A stretch of 64,000 bases of DNA from Caprella mutica (GCA_947561585.1 CANNZV010001635.1:1-64000), one strand, 5' to 3'; positions 22,488-59,225 are shown, counted from the stretch's first letter. The notes: generated by a model not told the origin, from the sequence alone. Translations and numbers: made by a program.

Positions 22488-22590
22488 ACCCATGTTTCAA
22501 AGTGTGGTAGAGAACCACTTGAAGAACACTAAAAATTTGAAGAATAAAGTTCGCCTACATTTTCCAGGGACACACTCTGAAACATGGGCA
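22488..22590. mobile_element. short inverted-repeat element
   Basis: CCCATGTTTCAAAGTGTG at the left end mirrors CACACTCTGAAACATGGG at the right end, with about 65 bp between. Similar words occur at 0.23 kb and 58.92 kb, linking it to that dispersed family. Confidence 0.6.
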
Positions 22591-24031
22591 AGGATGAAGA
22601 TGGCATAATGATACACTCACATTTGTTCCGTCCAGAAATACAAGGTTGAAATAAAATCGTGGAGGCACAAATTATTGACCAAAATCTATTATTTCCCTGC
22701 ATTACGAAGCTAATTTATTTCACATCACTCTATAGTAAGTAAAACACAATTCCACTTCAGACGAATTTAGTTCCATTCGCTCAATATAATTCTATATACA
22801 CAATTCAATGAAATGTAACTTTATTTAACAATGTATGTACACAATAATACACTTTTACACAATTGAGTATACCTAAACCTGATGCATAGATTGTGTTCGA
22901 TCCTAATTACTTATAATCTAAATAGCAGAAAATTAACAGCAAAATACACAAATTATATCAATCGAGAGACCTAATCAATAGTGACCTATAACAAAATTCT
23001 ATAGCCTATTATTCACATAGATCACTATTGACTTTTGCCTTCTATTCACGTAGCTTTCTACAGTGCTTATAATATAGTGATTAATTCGTCTTAATTCATA
23101 CCGGTAACAAGATTAAACATCACGGAGGGGACCAACTGTTAACATTGATTAAATTAGCGAACCTAGTTTAAAAGACAAAATATTAAACAAGCATATAATC
23201 ACCTACAATTACATCTCGCTAATATCAACCGTAGATGTATATCCCCCATAATTAAATATAAATGAACTGGTGGAGATATATTGTCTATCAATAAAGAGCG
23301 TGAATGCAAGATAGCTACTCAGTGTTATAGCAAATGAACAGCTAATAGAAATAAGGTGGGAAAGCAAGACATTTTCACCAAACTGATAAAAAGAACAATT
23401 GGTAGACACAGAATAACAAAAATGGAAATCCAACTTCAGTGATGCTAGTCAAAATACTTTAGAGAGCGAAGAGGTAACTGTTGAAGGTGATAAATAAAAT
23501 AACACAAAATAACGGCAATAAAGTCACAGTGACATAATATTAAAACTACTTTTATATAACTATAAATAAATAAACACCGGATAACATCTTTGGTATTGGA
23601 AACTATAAGCAAATCTATTAATGAAAAGCATATCTGCTAGCAAATAGTAAGTCCATTATAATATAATCTACGACGCTTATAATTCCATATAGTTATGTAG
23701 AATATATTTATTAGATATTCTTTGCGTGATTTACAGGTTACGCAGAAGAAACTATAGGCGTTCATAGCCAGGAGTAACAATCAAGCTTGTCATTACTCCT
23801 CTATTTATTCAATTCGGATCGAGAAACATAAGCTAAAACATTGAGGCGACAATAAAATAAATTTCTATACCAAAAACACTAAAGTAGCTAAATAAAAATT
23901 CAGCACGAAACTCATTTGTACGATCATATCGATTACAAAAAGCACCAAAATAACTAGTTACACCAGTTTAACCTTTGGAAAAATTAATAGTAGCTATCTA
24001 TAGGAATTGTGTTTAAAAGCTTCTATTGGCA
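22591..24031 (-). other. probable 3' UTR and flank of the ZSWIM4/5/6-family gene
   Basis: Region immediately 3' of the minus-strand stop codon at 24032-24034. AT-rich, with no recognised exon. Several AATAAA hexamers occur on the minus strand, so the polyadenylation site cannot be chosen from sequence alone. Confidence 0.4.
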
Positions 24032-46720
<22,689 letters not shown>

Positions 46721-48120
46721 ATCTAACATTAGAAACCTTATTTATTTTATCGCTCATCAATGTTACTATTATCGCTTATTTATTTTACCGAGCTCTGTTT
46801 AAAAATAGTTCATTTTCTTTATTGATTTGATTATTTACGACTGAATGAATTGGTTTAATTTTCTAGCAAAGGCAATTTTTCCGCCATTTCTTTTTCAATT
46901 ACAGTGGCTTACTAATAAGTATATGCGCACATGAAAGAATAAGAACAATGGAACATGATTCCTTCAGTAATTTATTCCCTCCGTCCCTCAATAATTCCCA
47001 TTCACATATTCAACAGGCAAGAAGATAATCAAATAATTTAACGAATGTGAATGAGAGCAATAGAAAACTGTCGTTATTTTAAACGGACATTTTTATTTGA
47101 TAGATGAGCCAGATGAAAGAGGGAGGAATAGGTATTGATATCCAATATCGACTGAATATCCTTTGTAAGATTATTATCATAGATAAGTAGTTAATTGTTT
47201 TGATAATTAGTGTGCATGGGAATGGAAAAAGCATAACAAATGGGGAGCAAGCATTCATGAATTGGCGCCAACTCTGAAGGTATGTGCATAATTATTAACC
47301 TGTCACTCAATAGGTATTATAATTCAGATCTAGCTAGGATATTATATTTATATATGCCAGGGTGTATGTAGCACCTATGTAAATGTAGGTACCTATACCT
47401 AGGTGTATGTGAGGATATTATTCCCCAACATAAATAATTTACCATTTTATATATTGATTAGGTATACGTAGTTCTTATCTTATAACAGCTAAGTAGCAAT
47501 TAGGTGTTTTAAGACAAATTTGTTTGTTTAAATTTATTGTTACCTACATGGTTTGGTGATATTTAATTCATATAGGAAGCCCAAATACTAATTAATATAT
47601 TATTTAAGATAGTAATTAAGATATTGTTTATAAAAATAATCAAATAGATAAAGATGTAATAGATAAATATAGCTCAGCAGATAAGATTTGTATTCTCAGA
47701 AAATTGTTGTATATAAATTACTCTCAGATTGTGAAATTTTCCAATTAAACATATGCCAGTGTTTTCCTTTTCAACTACCTAGGTATAGCCTAGAAATAAT
47801 GAGTTATCTTATGAACTGACAATTCATTACACGATTTTAAAAATAATTATAATCGCCTAGTGCAATTTCTAAGTAAACTACCTAAACTGAATTTTTTTTA
47901 ATTAAATCATTCCATACGGTTAAATCCATTAACCATGCCATCAATTGCAATATATTGTGTACTACTCATTCTTGTTTATATATCAATAAGTTTGACTAAC
48001 TAATGCATTTGTGTTTGTCTTTGCCAAGGTTATATTCTTTCTATATATTTAATGATAACATCAGCTACTCGCTTATTTATACAATAATGACAGAATGGGT
48101 AGAATGAGAGGCAGGGGAAG
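46721..48120. other. intergenic DNA, no gene recognised
   Basis: AT-rich sequence between the divergent ZSWIM4/5/6-family gene and the right-hand gene. TAGGTACCTATACCTAGG-like words occur near 47.38-47.41 kb; no exon seen. Confidence 0.4.
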
Positions 48121-48121
48121 T

Positions 48122-48292
48122 GGGGTGAGTTACGAATTATCGGACGGTTTCACATTTTCGGCCATAGGTATATAGGATTCAACTTTTCTTAAAATTGGTA
48201 TCCATGATACTTGCAGGTATCACAGATACCAATTTAAATGACAATTATGATATACATTTTCAAATATTTTCAAAGCTGTAGCAACTCACCCA
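48122..48292. mobile_element. MITE of the GGGTAAGTTACGAATTATCG family, the only copy outside the ZSWIM gene
   Basis: The left end (GGGTGAGTTACGAATTATCG, CATTTTCGGCCATA) and the centre (TTGGTATCCATGATACTTGC, AGGTATCACAGATACCAA) are clear; the right end is reduced to GCAACTCACCC. About 170 bp, 1.7 kb upstream of the ZSWIM start codon. Confidence 0.75.
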
Positions 48293-48319
48293 TGTATCGA
48301 ACCTAGAAATGGTCTTTAT

Positions 48320-48345
48320 TTAGAGTGAGAGAGAGAGAGAGAACG
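48320..48345. repeat. GA microsatellite
   Basis: Short run of GA dinucleotides ending the sequence AGAGTGAGAGAGAG. Length about 20 bp. Confidence 0.7.
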
Positions 48346-51300
48346 CTGCTAGCACGGAAATGCGCCAAAACTTTTTAGCTTATTTTTTCCCCCGTGTGGT
48401 TACGACGCCTTTGGTTCACATTCACTGAAAGTCTAACTTCCCGTTGGTCTCACTAGGTAATTAATAGGAAATCTACAGAATCTTGAAAATTTTCAGTATC
48501 ACTAGGAAAGAAAAGGGAGTTAACCTGAATTTTCAATTACTGGTCTCTAATACCTATTTTTTTTTACTAGATAGCCTATTTAGATTATCTAAAGCTCTAA
48601 AGCTAAACCAATCGGTAGTCTACCAACCTAGTTTAGAGTAGCTAAATCTTAACATGTACCTACTACCTATCATTATATGGCATATCTCTGGGGAAGCCTT
48701 TTACCATTTGCTTGGTATTTAAAAAGACTTCAAATTGTTGATACATTCGCAAAGAGAATGAGCAAAAAGTTTGCAAATAGTTGCACCTAAGGGTTTGGGT
48801 ATAAACATGATACCCATCTACCTAACAAACCAGGCACGGTAGATATCCTCTCTTTTGCCATGTATGGTGGGTTAGGTACTTAAGCATCTAATTTGAATAC
48901 CTTTACTGTTTGGTAAAAAACAAACTCTCCCATCCATTACCATATACATCGACCACTCCACCAACTAATATCATTATGGGGTGTACAAAACATCCCTGGC
49001 ATAACCTTTTAAAAGAAAAAAGTTATCCCCGCGGACGATTTTTAACCAGTTTTTTACAGGAATACCCGATTGATAGAGACGCTGGGCTGTTGGTCCTTCT
49101 TTTTTGAACCTGCTAGCTATAGAATTCGAAGCGGTGGATAGGTTAGGATAATATATGTAAATATATTGAAATGACAGGAACTTTATGATATGAAATGTGA
49201 ATGACAATTGTGTCCTGGAGAATTGATTAATTCTAGCATAAAGATATTGAAACCTACCTTATTAGTATTCTGAATAAATGTATAGGTTCAAATTTTGCAG
49301 CCGTCATCATCCAATATACATATAAAGTACACCTCAATTTATTACCTATGTAATTTTGTCAATTGATGTAAATTTTGATAGGCGTATCTTAACTAATTTT
49401 CATTTCAAAAATCTGAAATATCAAAATTTGACATTTCTATTAATAAATTAGACATGCAAACAATATAATTAATATTAATAGTCCCTAATTTGAAATATCA
49501 CTATGTTTGAATATACAATATAGCGAGTAAGAATACAAATTAACTAAATATTCCAATTAACCTAGTGTCTATTTACACCTGCAAATAAATTAAGGCACGC
49601 AATTACGTACACAAATAGTTCAATATCGAGCGTACACGGCACCTACATGAATGTTTCCTGTTTCAGAAACATGTGTTAAAAAACGTACACGTACATTATA
49701 ATGTAAATGGAAGTTGGAAAGATTACCGTGAACGGGTTCTAAGATGAAACGAGGCATTTTATTTCTCTTCATAAAACAGGCTTTTTGCATTATCAATGAG
49801 TGGTATTACAAGTTTATTACTAACTATCAAAGGTTCTTTAGAGGAATAAATAAAAGTAGCATATTAAAAATAACAGTATTCTCAATAGGTTGCAACGTAC
49901 TTCAACGATCAAATTATTGATATTTAGATAACTAGTGTGGATACCAGGAAATGATGTTGCACAACCCTCCAAAATTATTCAGAACTTTAGAAAGAATAAT
50001 TAAATAGAAGATCACGAACTGATAATAGATTCTAATACGATTACCCTAAAAAATTTCAAATTCCCCTGAAACTCTACTTTGCCCCTAAAGTTGACCTTTG
50101 TGGGAGGAGCTTCAACCGAACCCCCAATATCGTCCCCTAGTACAATTGTATCAAGACTTTTATAAATGTACCAACTAATGTGATTAATAATGTAAGAGTT
50201 GAATAATGATGTTTTTGCGTATTCTCTCATGTTAACTGAGGTGTGTCGATAAATTAATATTAAATTAGAATATCTCACATGAATTCGTGAAAAAAAAACA
50301 TTTCAAGTAGAATAACTTTAAGATGTATTTTTTCATTCCTCAACCGGCACATAATATTATTATAATACAAACTATTATAGTGGTTTATAGTTTTAATATA
50401 TTTTTATCAGATATGTCAACTATTCATACCTGATTAGGTTTCATCGACGTTGCATGCTACTAAGCAAAATTAGCCATATAAGAATTCAATTTTTGACATT
50501 AACCCCAAATAAACTGTAATCAAATTAAACTTGAAGAATTAATAGAACACGATTACCAATAAATTTACTGAATCATTGACATTAAACGTTATTTTAATGT
50601 TTACGTTCAAATATTCAGATATTTAGAATAGTCATCAGTAATTGTAATAAAATTGACTATTTAATCGTAGTCAATACTAATTTATTAAACGCTTTTGACG
50701 GGTACTGTTCTACAGATAAAAGATAAAAAATTGTACAAGACTCGATGATTCCGTACTGAGTGCGCATGCGTACCTACTGAAGCTCCGCCTACTAATCTAA
50801 TCTCCCATACCATATACAGAACATTTTATTGGTATTTAATATTAATGTTTTGCGGTAATACGATGAATTATGAAAATTACTTTACGAAATATAATATAGT
50901 TGCACATGTACTAAGTATGGAGCTATTGAGAAATTATAGTATTTGTTTTATAAGGAAGGGAGCTAGTTAATAGGCATTAATCATTCATTTATTCAGTCCT
51001 ATTAATTAGGTGCCAGGTTAATGAAAGCCTTGAGGTGAAGGGATAGCTTTCTTTGAGTTTTGACCAAAGTATAATATTGAAATAAGAATCATACTTGTAA
51101 ATCTGAATTTCTATATTTGTTATTTCAATTTGATGATGTATTTTATGGGAGTCTAACCATCCATGGTGATGGTTTAGCCCCGCCTAAATGTTTTGCTGCG
51201 TGCGTACGTTCGTTCGTATTGCGACCCTTCAAAGGAAGCTACGCGTTCATGTGGTTTTTATGCTTAAAATATATTTAAACCACGTCTCAAGAATAATACT

Positions 51301-52690
51301 TTAACTCATAGCTAGAGGAATTAATATTGTTTTATAAAAATAGAATGATAATTCATTGTAAATCACAGGTTGATATTAGCCTGTAGGTAAATGAACAATC
51401 CAGTTTAATTTTTAACGTGCACGGTGAACGCTACCGCCGTGCCATCATCGTGTTAACTTGCTATAAAACAGCTGATTTCTTGCAGTTCCAGCAGCTCCAA
51501 CGTACAGTCTGCCAGGAAGTGTCTTCCGAGTCTCGAAGATCATTAATGACTTAACAAAAAAGCACATAAAATCAAACTGTACTGGCTAATGCATGATGGG
51601 CGCAACACTGTAAATAGAGTCACTACATTATATCACAGAACTGTCCCTTGATTGAGTAGGTAGATAGTTCTTTCTGATGTCCAAGGACAAAGATATCGTG
51701 TCATTGGTAGATATCTGCAGCATCTGGGGATATTTTCACTAGATCATATCGACCACAGTCTCCAATATTTGGCACTGTGAATACTTTAAGCCATTTGAAG
51801 ATTCCTTGAATACCAATCCTTAAGTAGGGTTTATAGTTCGAATAAATGAAATAGTGAATCTTTCCAAGTAGGTATAGTATCCATCTAACTTACTAATGGT
51901 TTTATATCACAAGGTCGTTTAAATAGCTACACACCATTACTAGGTGCAAACTGTAGGATAGCTCAAAAGGAGGAACAATCTACTGCAGTTACCCAATAAG
52001 TCGGAAGGAAGACTTTGCTTTAGAAAAAGGCTACTAGGTATATATTTATTTAGGTAACTGTTAGCGTTTCTTTAACGTATTATATTAGCTGTAAGAAAAT
52101 CACTACAAGCTAATTTACTATATTTAGTATAAGTTGTTTATGTTAGGTGCATGCTTTTTATTTTACTAAATTATTTGTTCAACAATAAAATAAAGATAAT
52201 GCTACCCTGGGACGCAGTGATACTTCCGTTATTTTTTCTTGAATAATTGTTCTTTAATTGGATTGCCATTTTAAGCTGTACTGTTTTTTTATAAATATAA
52301 GAGGCACTGAACTCTCAATCAGTTATAATTGTTAATTCAAATCCCGAGATTTGAATGATAAATAAGATTAATCTAATTTAATAAATTAGGTAAATATGTC
52401 TTATAACGAATGTGGCGCCATCAGCTGTTATTTTTAGGTGGCCGTTTCTGAAACTAAATAGGGGTAAAATAATGAATTTATATTTCAGAATGGTGACATG
52501 TTTACATACGTATGAAAATAAATATCATATTTTAATAATTATTCTGTACACGTATGCTGATTTATATACACTTGTTATACAATTTGTACGGTTACAACCT
52601 TAAAAATTGAACCTCGACTTCGATATTATATTTTACTGATCTCATAAAATACTTTGAACATTTAACCATAATATTTTCTTATTTAAGCCA
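48346..52690. other. intergenic DNA, no firm gene
   Basis: AT-rich throughout. The only exon-like stretch is near 51.48 kb (+): an acceptor-like GATTTCTTGCAG followed by FQQLQRTVCQEVSSESRRSL and an early stop, too weak to call. No structured repeats were recognised beyond short words. Confidence 0.4.
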
Positions 52691-52704
52691 TGAGAAAATT
52701 AGTA

Positions 52705-53170
52705 TACCAACAACAATCACTTATCAATTTAAAGCTTTACTTTAATTGAAATCGAAATTTCGCAGTTAGTCACGGTATGAGTCATCGCTAATATTTCATA
52801 TTCGCTATTTTTGTAACTCCTCTTAATTTAATTCTCCTCTTAATCATAAATATAAAAATTAAGAGGTAGAAAAAGAGCGAATACGAAATTTTCGCGATGA
52901 CTCATCACTGACAAAACATTGAGTCAGCCTGACTCACCGTTTGAGTCGAGTCTGCAAAACTGCAATATTGTTGGAATCTTTTTTTAGGGCTCAATATGAC
53001 TCTTGTTTTTGAGTAAAATGTTAGGATGAGCCAAATTGACTCTCATTTTTGAGCTAATTTCGGGACAAGCTGAAAACTAAAATTTTGAGTCGATTTGACT
53101 TTTTTTCAGCGAAATTTCGACTTCGATGAAAGTAAAGCTCTATAATTGATAAAGTGATTGTTGTTGCCTC
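52705..53170. mobile_element. foldback element with repeated TGAGTCA sites
   Basis: The outer arms (52709-52765 and 53107-53166) pair: ACAACAATCACTTATCAATT and AATTGATAAAGTGATTGTTG, with AAAGCTTTACTTTAATTGAA against its complement. An inner inverted pair (TATGAGTCATCGCTAATATT; TTTTCGCGATGACTCATC) surrounds an AT-rich hairpin. Four exact TGAGTCA/TGACTCA heptamers lie at 52778, 52898, 52920 and 52930. No coding capacity, about 460 bp. Confidence 0.65.
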
Positions 53171-56100
53171 AGATTTGTGTACGTTCTACCTCTAGTCACT
53201 ATTTTAAAATTTATTCGTTTGTATCAAAGAAATATATAAATATTTTCTTATCAAGGTTTTTGAATATCTTTTGAGTACCTAGGTAGATAAATCTCCAGAA
53301 AAAACTCTTAAGTACTGTGAAATATTTATTCTAAAAAAGTAATATAAACGGAAAATGATGTTTTAGGTTTTTCGCTTTGATACAATTTCAAATATTTAGT
53401 ATTTGTTATCGATCAAATCGAAGATGGTTATTTAAAATACTTAGCTGTGTTTTTGGTGGATTTTTATGCTTCAAACCTTTTCTGGGACGATAGAGGCACA
53501 TAATTTGGTGGTAGAATTGCTTTGTGAAATATGATTTAGATATGATTAATGAGTTATAATCAATTTTACTCTTTTAATCATTGAACAGTTAACTTAGTAG
53601 TTTTCTGTGTCAACAAACTGTTGACTCTGAAAAATTGAAATTACTTTCGTAATTTGCATCTGTCAACTATTTTTTCTGAGAGATGAACTCCAGAACTTGG
53701 TATAGCTAGGTATTATAAGTGACACTATTCTGATTTTGTCTAAAATATGTAGTAATTGTAGTATTATCCGAAAGCTGCCCACTGGTATTTGGTCTCTTGT
53801 TCCCAATCCTACCAATGGGAAGCAGGATGGAGGGATCCCTTCACCAAATCTGCGTTTCGATAGATCAGGTTTTGAATTTTAGATGAACACTTCTACCCTC
53901 TGAATTTCAAGCAAAGAAAAAGTAGAATCCATTGATTACAAATTCAAAACAATCTATTAAAAATGGCTAAATATAAAGTTTCCTTCATACCATACCTGAA
54001 ATAAGTGTTTAATTACCATTAAATTTACGATAATAATATATAAAGTTTGTTTTTCAACCTTTTCTCCTTTTAATCTTAGATATATGGGACAGTGAAGAAT
54101 GAGTATAAATATTTCTTATATAATTATTAAATACGAATTGAATACATGGTTAATTTTTTTTCGGTTAACTGTGATACGTTCTATAACCTTATAGCTCTGC
54201 ATATTTAAAGCATTTCTAGAGAAAATGCTCTTAGACTTCTAAATTTGTTCTTATTAATATATGTTAAAAGAAAGTAAAACGTTATGAAACAAGATATTTT
54301 CACACAGTTTCAACCATTCAGGGTTCATATGAACCTAGAAAGTGAACTCTTTTCAAACCCTCACTAAACTATAAATATTTTCTGTAAAATAATACCTGTC
54401 GACTACTTAATTGGAAAAAAGGAAGAAAAGGTATGTAACTATTTTAACTTCAAATAAACAATTCTCTAAAGATTTTCTAACGATAATTGGACACACTTGT
54501 TTTTAATTGAACAATAGTCAGCTACGACGTTAAAATATGAATAAAAAACTATTAGGTACTTGCATTTTATAAACCTATTTCAAATAAGTAAAATGATGAA
54601 TGAACTAAATGAATTTAAAAATAGAGGGAAAACAGTGTTGCGAATTTCTGTTACTGTATATTCCTTATATTGAACTGAATGACCTATATATTTTCCTTAT
54701 AATTTGTAATTATAGTTACTTATTATTTTTGATATTCGTCGTACTTTTTGAAATACTTCTATATATTCTATTATAAATTGATCATATAGTTTGCCAAGTT
54801 AATGAAGCCCATGCAACAAAGGATATTCTCTTTTTTCGTTTGTTTCAGGCTTTCTATACATTTTTAGCAACCAGTGATTTCACTACATCTGTTATCAGTT
54901 TATTTGATATTGTAGGTTCCTAATTATATTGTGCATCAAAATACCCAAACAGAATCTGTGACGTCACAGTGAGTGCAATTATTGTTCTTTTCTCGCGCCT
55001 AAATTGTTGTAACCCCTTTGAATTTATTTACTTTTTTTCAATTTTTATTTCTAACTAGAGCAGTAGATGATTTTTAATGGAATAGTTCTGTACTACACAT
55101 ACATACGTATTTATATATTTACAGCAAATTATTAACTATGCGCAGATGTTGGACAACTGTAATTGTTATAGTACACACCTGAATTTTTCAATACAGAAAA
55201 GTGCTGTAAAATTTCAACCAACTGTATCTCGTAAGTTAACAAATCGCATTCATTTTAAATAAATTTATCATTGAAATATATAATTACAGTTAATGGGTTT
55301 ATTCTATATACAGTATATCTACTCAGATAAGATGCATTCAATCTTATATTTAATTGACACCACTTTTGCAGAATAAAACCGATTATAATTCAACTTCTCA
55401 GGGAATTGATCTTTTTAAAAGTACATAGTATTGAGAATTATTTGTTCAATATAGATGTTGAAATTTTTAATCATTACCTGAACTGCGATTTCATTTGTGT
55501 ACTCGCTAATAAATATAATTGAATATACAATTAGAAATAAAATATTCCAAAAAAATAAATTCAATTATTTTTAACTATTCAAGATAGAGAGCTTTCAATT
55601 TATCGAGTAAGTTATGGAACTTGCGTTTAAGATAAGACCAAGAAAAGTTATTGTGCGCTCTTTTGAACAAAAATACGAGCGGGCAGCCAGACAAAATTGA
55701 CTGAGCAATGCAGACGACAAGTATTGCTCCAAAGAGAGGCGTCTCTTTCCTTCATATATTGAATATCAAATTATGATTGAAGTGGCCTAATATTCAATTT
55801 ATTTATCCAAATATTTAAATATCCTATTATCAAATTATTTTCACATGATTTAATCCATCTTTGATGGGGATAATAGTCATTTTAATTGATTATAATGATG
55901 AGAAAGAGACGCTCGACAAAATGTCGGACAATTTCATGTCGTATTTTATGTGATGGGAGAAACCTTCAAAATGGAAACTTTTTCTCTTCTTGTTCAATGA
56001 GTATATATAAAGACATACTATGATGTATTTAATTAATGTATCCTTATAATGTGAATAAAATTTAATTTAATTTATATATTAAAGATATGAATGTGCGTGC

Positions 56101-56732
56101 GAGCGCAAACAATAAACATAACAAATCTTGGAGCAGTTTGCGCAGAGACGAGACAGAGTGAGCACTCTCTTCCTCACTTTTCTCACTTTTATTGCTAAGT
56201 TTTCATGGATAATTAGCTCTCAATAGCACGTGAGTTCCATTTTATGATACATAAGAACACTTTCAATAAATGTCTGTAGTATTTCATGACATTTGAGTTG
56301 ATTTCATCGTATAAACTCAATGGAAAGTTTCGATTTTATCAAGATCACAGGAAAAATAAGTCGTGTTCTCTGTAGACATATTGTTGCCTAGAGTGATTAT
56401 GTCTACGCTCTACCTACCTAAACACTACCTACCTGCCAACCTCATTTCGATTCTGTCTCAGGAGTGCTGTTCATATGGTTTTGTTGATTATTAGGTAGTA
56501 CCTACTTGGGATATCCTTGAATATGTGAGTTGATGTCGATTGTCGAATCAGCTGTGGCAGACTGCCTTGCAACCTTTTCTTCCTACCTTGCAAATTTACA
56601 ATTATTTGCCTACCTGTTAGTTTTACTGTAAAGCTAGTAGGTACTGTGCTGAATAGTACTACTAACTATATCACAGTGAAATTCCATTGTTCCTAAAGAT
56701 AATCAAGTAAGTTTTCAATAAACAGTTATTAT
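53171..56732. other. intergenic DNA, no gene recognised
   Basis: AT-rich. 54.16-54.21 kb is related to 4.32-4.37 kb, and 53.89-53.92 kb to 1.22-1.25 kb, so old dispersed repeats are present. No supportable exon. Confidence 0.4.
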
Positions 56733-56911
56733 CCAGTCTGCAGAAACTGGTATTGTGTTCGTAGAGATCTCTTTTTCTGTTTGTAGCAAAATTAATGTAA
56801 ATATAGGGATTAATTCAGAAGTGTTCGTTGTAAAATTAATGTAAATATAGGAATAAATTCAAAATTGTTCGGAGAGAATATCCCAAATATCTCCCATATT
56901 CTGCAGACTGG
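56733..56911. mobile_element. MITE with CCAGTCTGCAGA termini, copy 1
   Basis: CCAGTCTGCAGAAACTGG at the left and TATTCTGCAGACTGG at the right form terminal inverted repeats around an AT-rich interior (TGTAAATATAGGAATAAATT words). Copy 2 lies inverted at 58260-58431. Confidence 0.7.
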
Positions 56912-57214
56912 GTTATTATAAACTCTACTACTAAAACCTTAAACCTTCATTTTGAGAGAGACTCCTTCACTGATTTCTCTCTGTTTCAGTCGGCAGTCTG
57001 TGACTCTGCAAAATGTGTGACATTTGCCATTTTTCACATTTTCTGTGTGAACAATTCTCAATTTCCTATGTTTCCAGTCTGCGAAATATGGGACATTTTT
57101 AACATTTTCTGTGCGAACAATCCTTAATTTCCTCGTATATTTACCATGTTTTAATGGATGGCAGGAAAATCGCCCATTTTTGAAAGTGTGAGAGGAAAGT
57201 CGCCAGTTTAGTGA

Positions 57215-59225
57215 GAAAATGGATCCAGTTCGCCACATTCATGATACTTTAAAGGAGAAATTTGGCTTCCTAGTGAAGATTTTACACTTGAAAACATCCT
57301 TTTGCTTCATGCCTGATGCATGTGTATCTCTTGAGACTATTTTACGAGTGATTTACTTGTTATTTACAGGTTTTCCAACTTATTTAACCCCTCAAAAGTC
57401 GCCAATATACTGGCGACTTTGTCCATACTCTAAAACTTGGAAAGTTGCCAGTTTAGTGAGAAAATGGATTCAGGTCACCATATCTAAGACACTTTAAGGC
57501 TTAAGCCATATATATTTCAGAGGCTGGAAAATTGTAAGCCATTTTTTGAGCCAAAATTTCTGATTTCACAAAAATTCTGAGCCTTGCAAATTTGGCTCAT
57601 ATTTTGAAGATTTCAAGCCAAAATCCAAGTAAAATAGTATGTCTCATAAACTCGCCATATGTCTCTCCAGCTCTCTCCTAAATTCAACAAATTCTCTCCA
57701 AAATGATCAAATTTTCATAAATTCTCTCCAAAATAACATTGTAGCATAGGAGAAAAATAGATAAAACTCGCCATTTGCAATTGAAGAGCTCAAAATATCT
57801 GTCACAAACTCGCCATTAAAATGGCGAGTTTGGACATGCTTTATTACTTGGGGCAAAATTGACATGGGAAACATAGGAATTAATTCAAAATTTCAAGCCA
57901 ATTAGATATATTTGAGTTTTGACCTTTTTAAATCTAAGCCAATTAATTAGCTTTAACTGACATACTCTGTAACATGGCTTTTAAGGAGAAATTAGGCTTC
58001 CAGTGAAGGTTTTACACCTGAAAACACCTGTATGCTTCATGCCTGATGCATGTGTATCTATCAAGACTATTTTAGGAGTGGTTTACTGTTATTTACAGGT
58101 TTTTCAACTTATTTAACCCCCTCAAAAGTCGCCAATATACTGGCGACTTTGGCCATACTTTAAAACATGGTATATTTATATGTATTTACTGAGAACAGAA
58201 GCCAAAATAGAAGATTTTTTGGAGAACAGATCATCAGTTCCTGCAGTCTGGCTATGTTACCAGTCTGCAGAATATGTGAGATATTTAGGATATTCTCCGA
58301 ACAATTTTAAATATATTTCTATATTTACATTAATATTGCTACGAACACTTCTGAATTAATCCATATATTTACATTTATGGTATGAACAAAATGAGAGATC
58401 TATATGAACACTATCAGTTTCTGCAGACCGGCTATGTTTAAGCCACCTAGGACCCACTCCCAGTCTCAGTCTGCAAAGTGTCCCAAGTAATAAAGCATGT
58501 CCAAGCTCGCCATTTTAATGGTGATTTGGGACAGTCATTTTGAGCCCTTTAATTGCAAATGGTGAGAAATATTTAATCTTCTTCTATGCTACAATTGCAA
58601 TGTTATTTTGGAGAGAATTTTTCATAATTTGATCATTTTGGAGAGAAATTTGATGATTTTTGGAGAGACTGATAGAGAGTTTATGAGGCATATTATTTTA
58701 CTAGGCTAAGTGTGGCAAATCTTTCTCCAAAATGACCAGAATTCTCTAAAAAGTCTCAATGAGTCAAAGACTCCAATAATTACATGTAAACATAGGAATT
58801 AATTAGAAAATTGTCTTTTAGAACACAAGTAATTTCTGCAATCTTAATCTACAGCTCTGCCACTCTGGAAAATTGTCCATGCCCAGTTTTTCAAAGTATG
58901 GCAGTAAATAGAAATGTTACTATGTTACCAGCCATGTTTCAAAGTATGGACAAAGTCGCCACTCGCCAGTATACTGGTGACATTCGAGATAAAATAAGTT
59001 GAAGAACCTGTAAATAACAAGTATATCACATATGAAATAGTCTCAAGGCTCAAGAGATACTGTCAGTATGTCACAGGCATCAGACATGGAGCATAAGGAT
59101 GTTTAAAAATTTCAAGTGTAAAATCTAATCTTTACTAGAAAGTCTAATTTCTTCTTTAAAGTATCTCAAATGTGGTGGCCTGGATCCATTTTCTCCCTAA
59201 ACTGGCAACTTTCCTGCCACACTTT
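57215..59225. repeat. large inverted repeat built of two repeat modules
   Basis: The left arm (57215-57855) has module U (GGAGAAATTTGGCTTCCTAG ... GCTTCATGCCTGATGCATGT ... AGTCGCCAATATACTGGCGA) followed by module V (AATTCTCTCCAAAATGATCA ... CTCGCCATTAAAATGGCGAG). The right arm (58487-59225) carries V and then U inverted. The spacer holds a second direct U copy (57968-58172) and an inverted CCAGTCTGCAGA MITE. Each U copy contains a near-palindrome, GTCGCCAATATACTGGCGAC or a variant. Noncoding; open frames inside it are incidental. It lies just upstream of the 5' UTR exon of the right-hand gene. Confidence 0.7.
58260..58431. mobile_element. MITE with CCAGTCTGCAGA termini, copy 2 (inverted)
   Basis: Starts CCAGTCTGCAGAATATGTGA and ends AGTTTCTGCAGACCGG; the interior is the reverse complement of the 56.73 kb copy with moderate divergence. 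Confidence 0.7.

Noticed and set aside
56939..57497. 92- and 99-codon frames near 57.2 kb
   Set aside because: They lie in repeat module U and its flank, which recurs in three copies without conservation of the frame.
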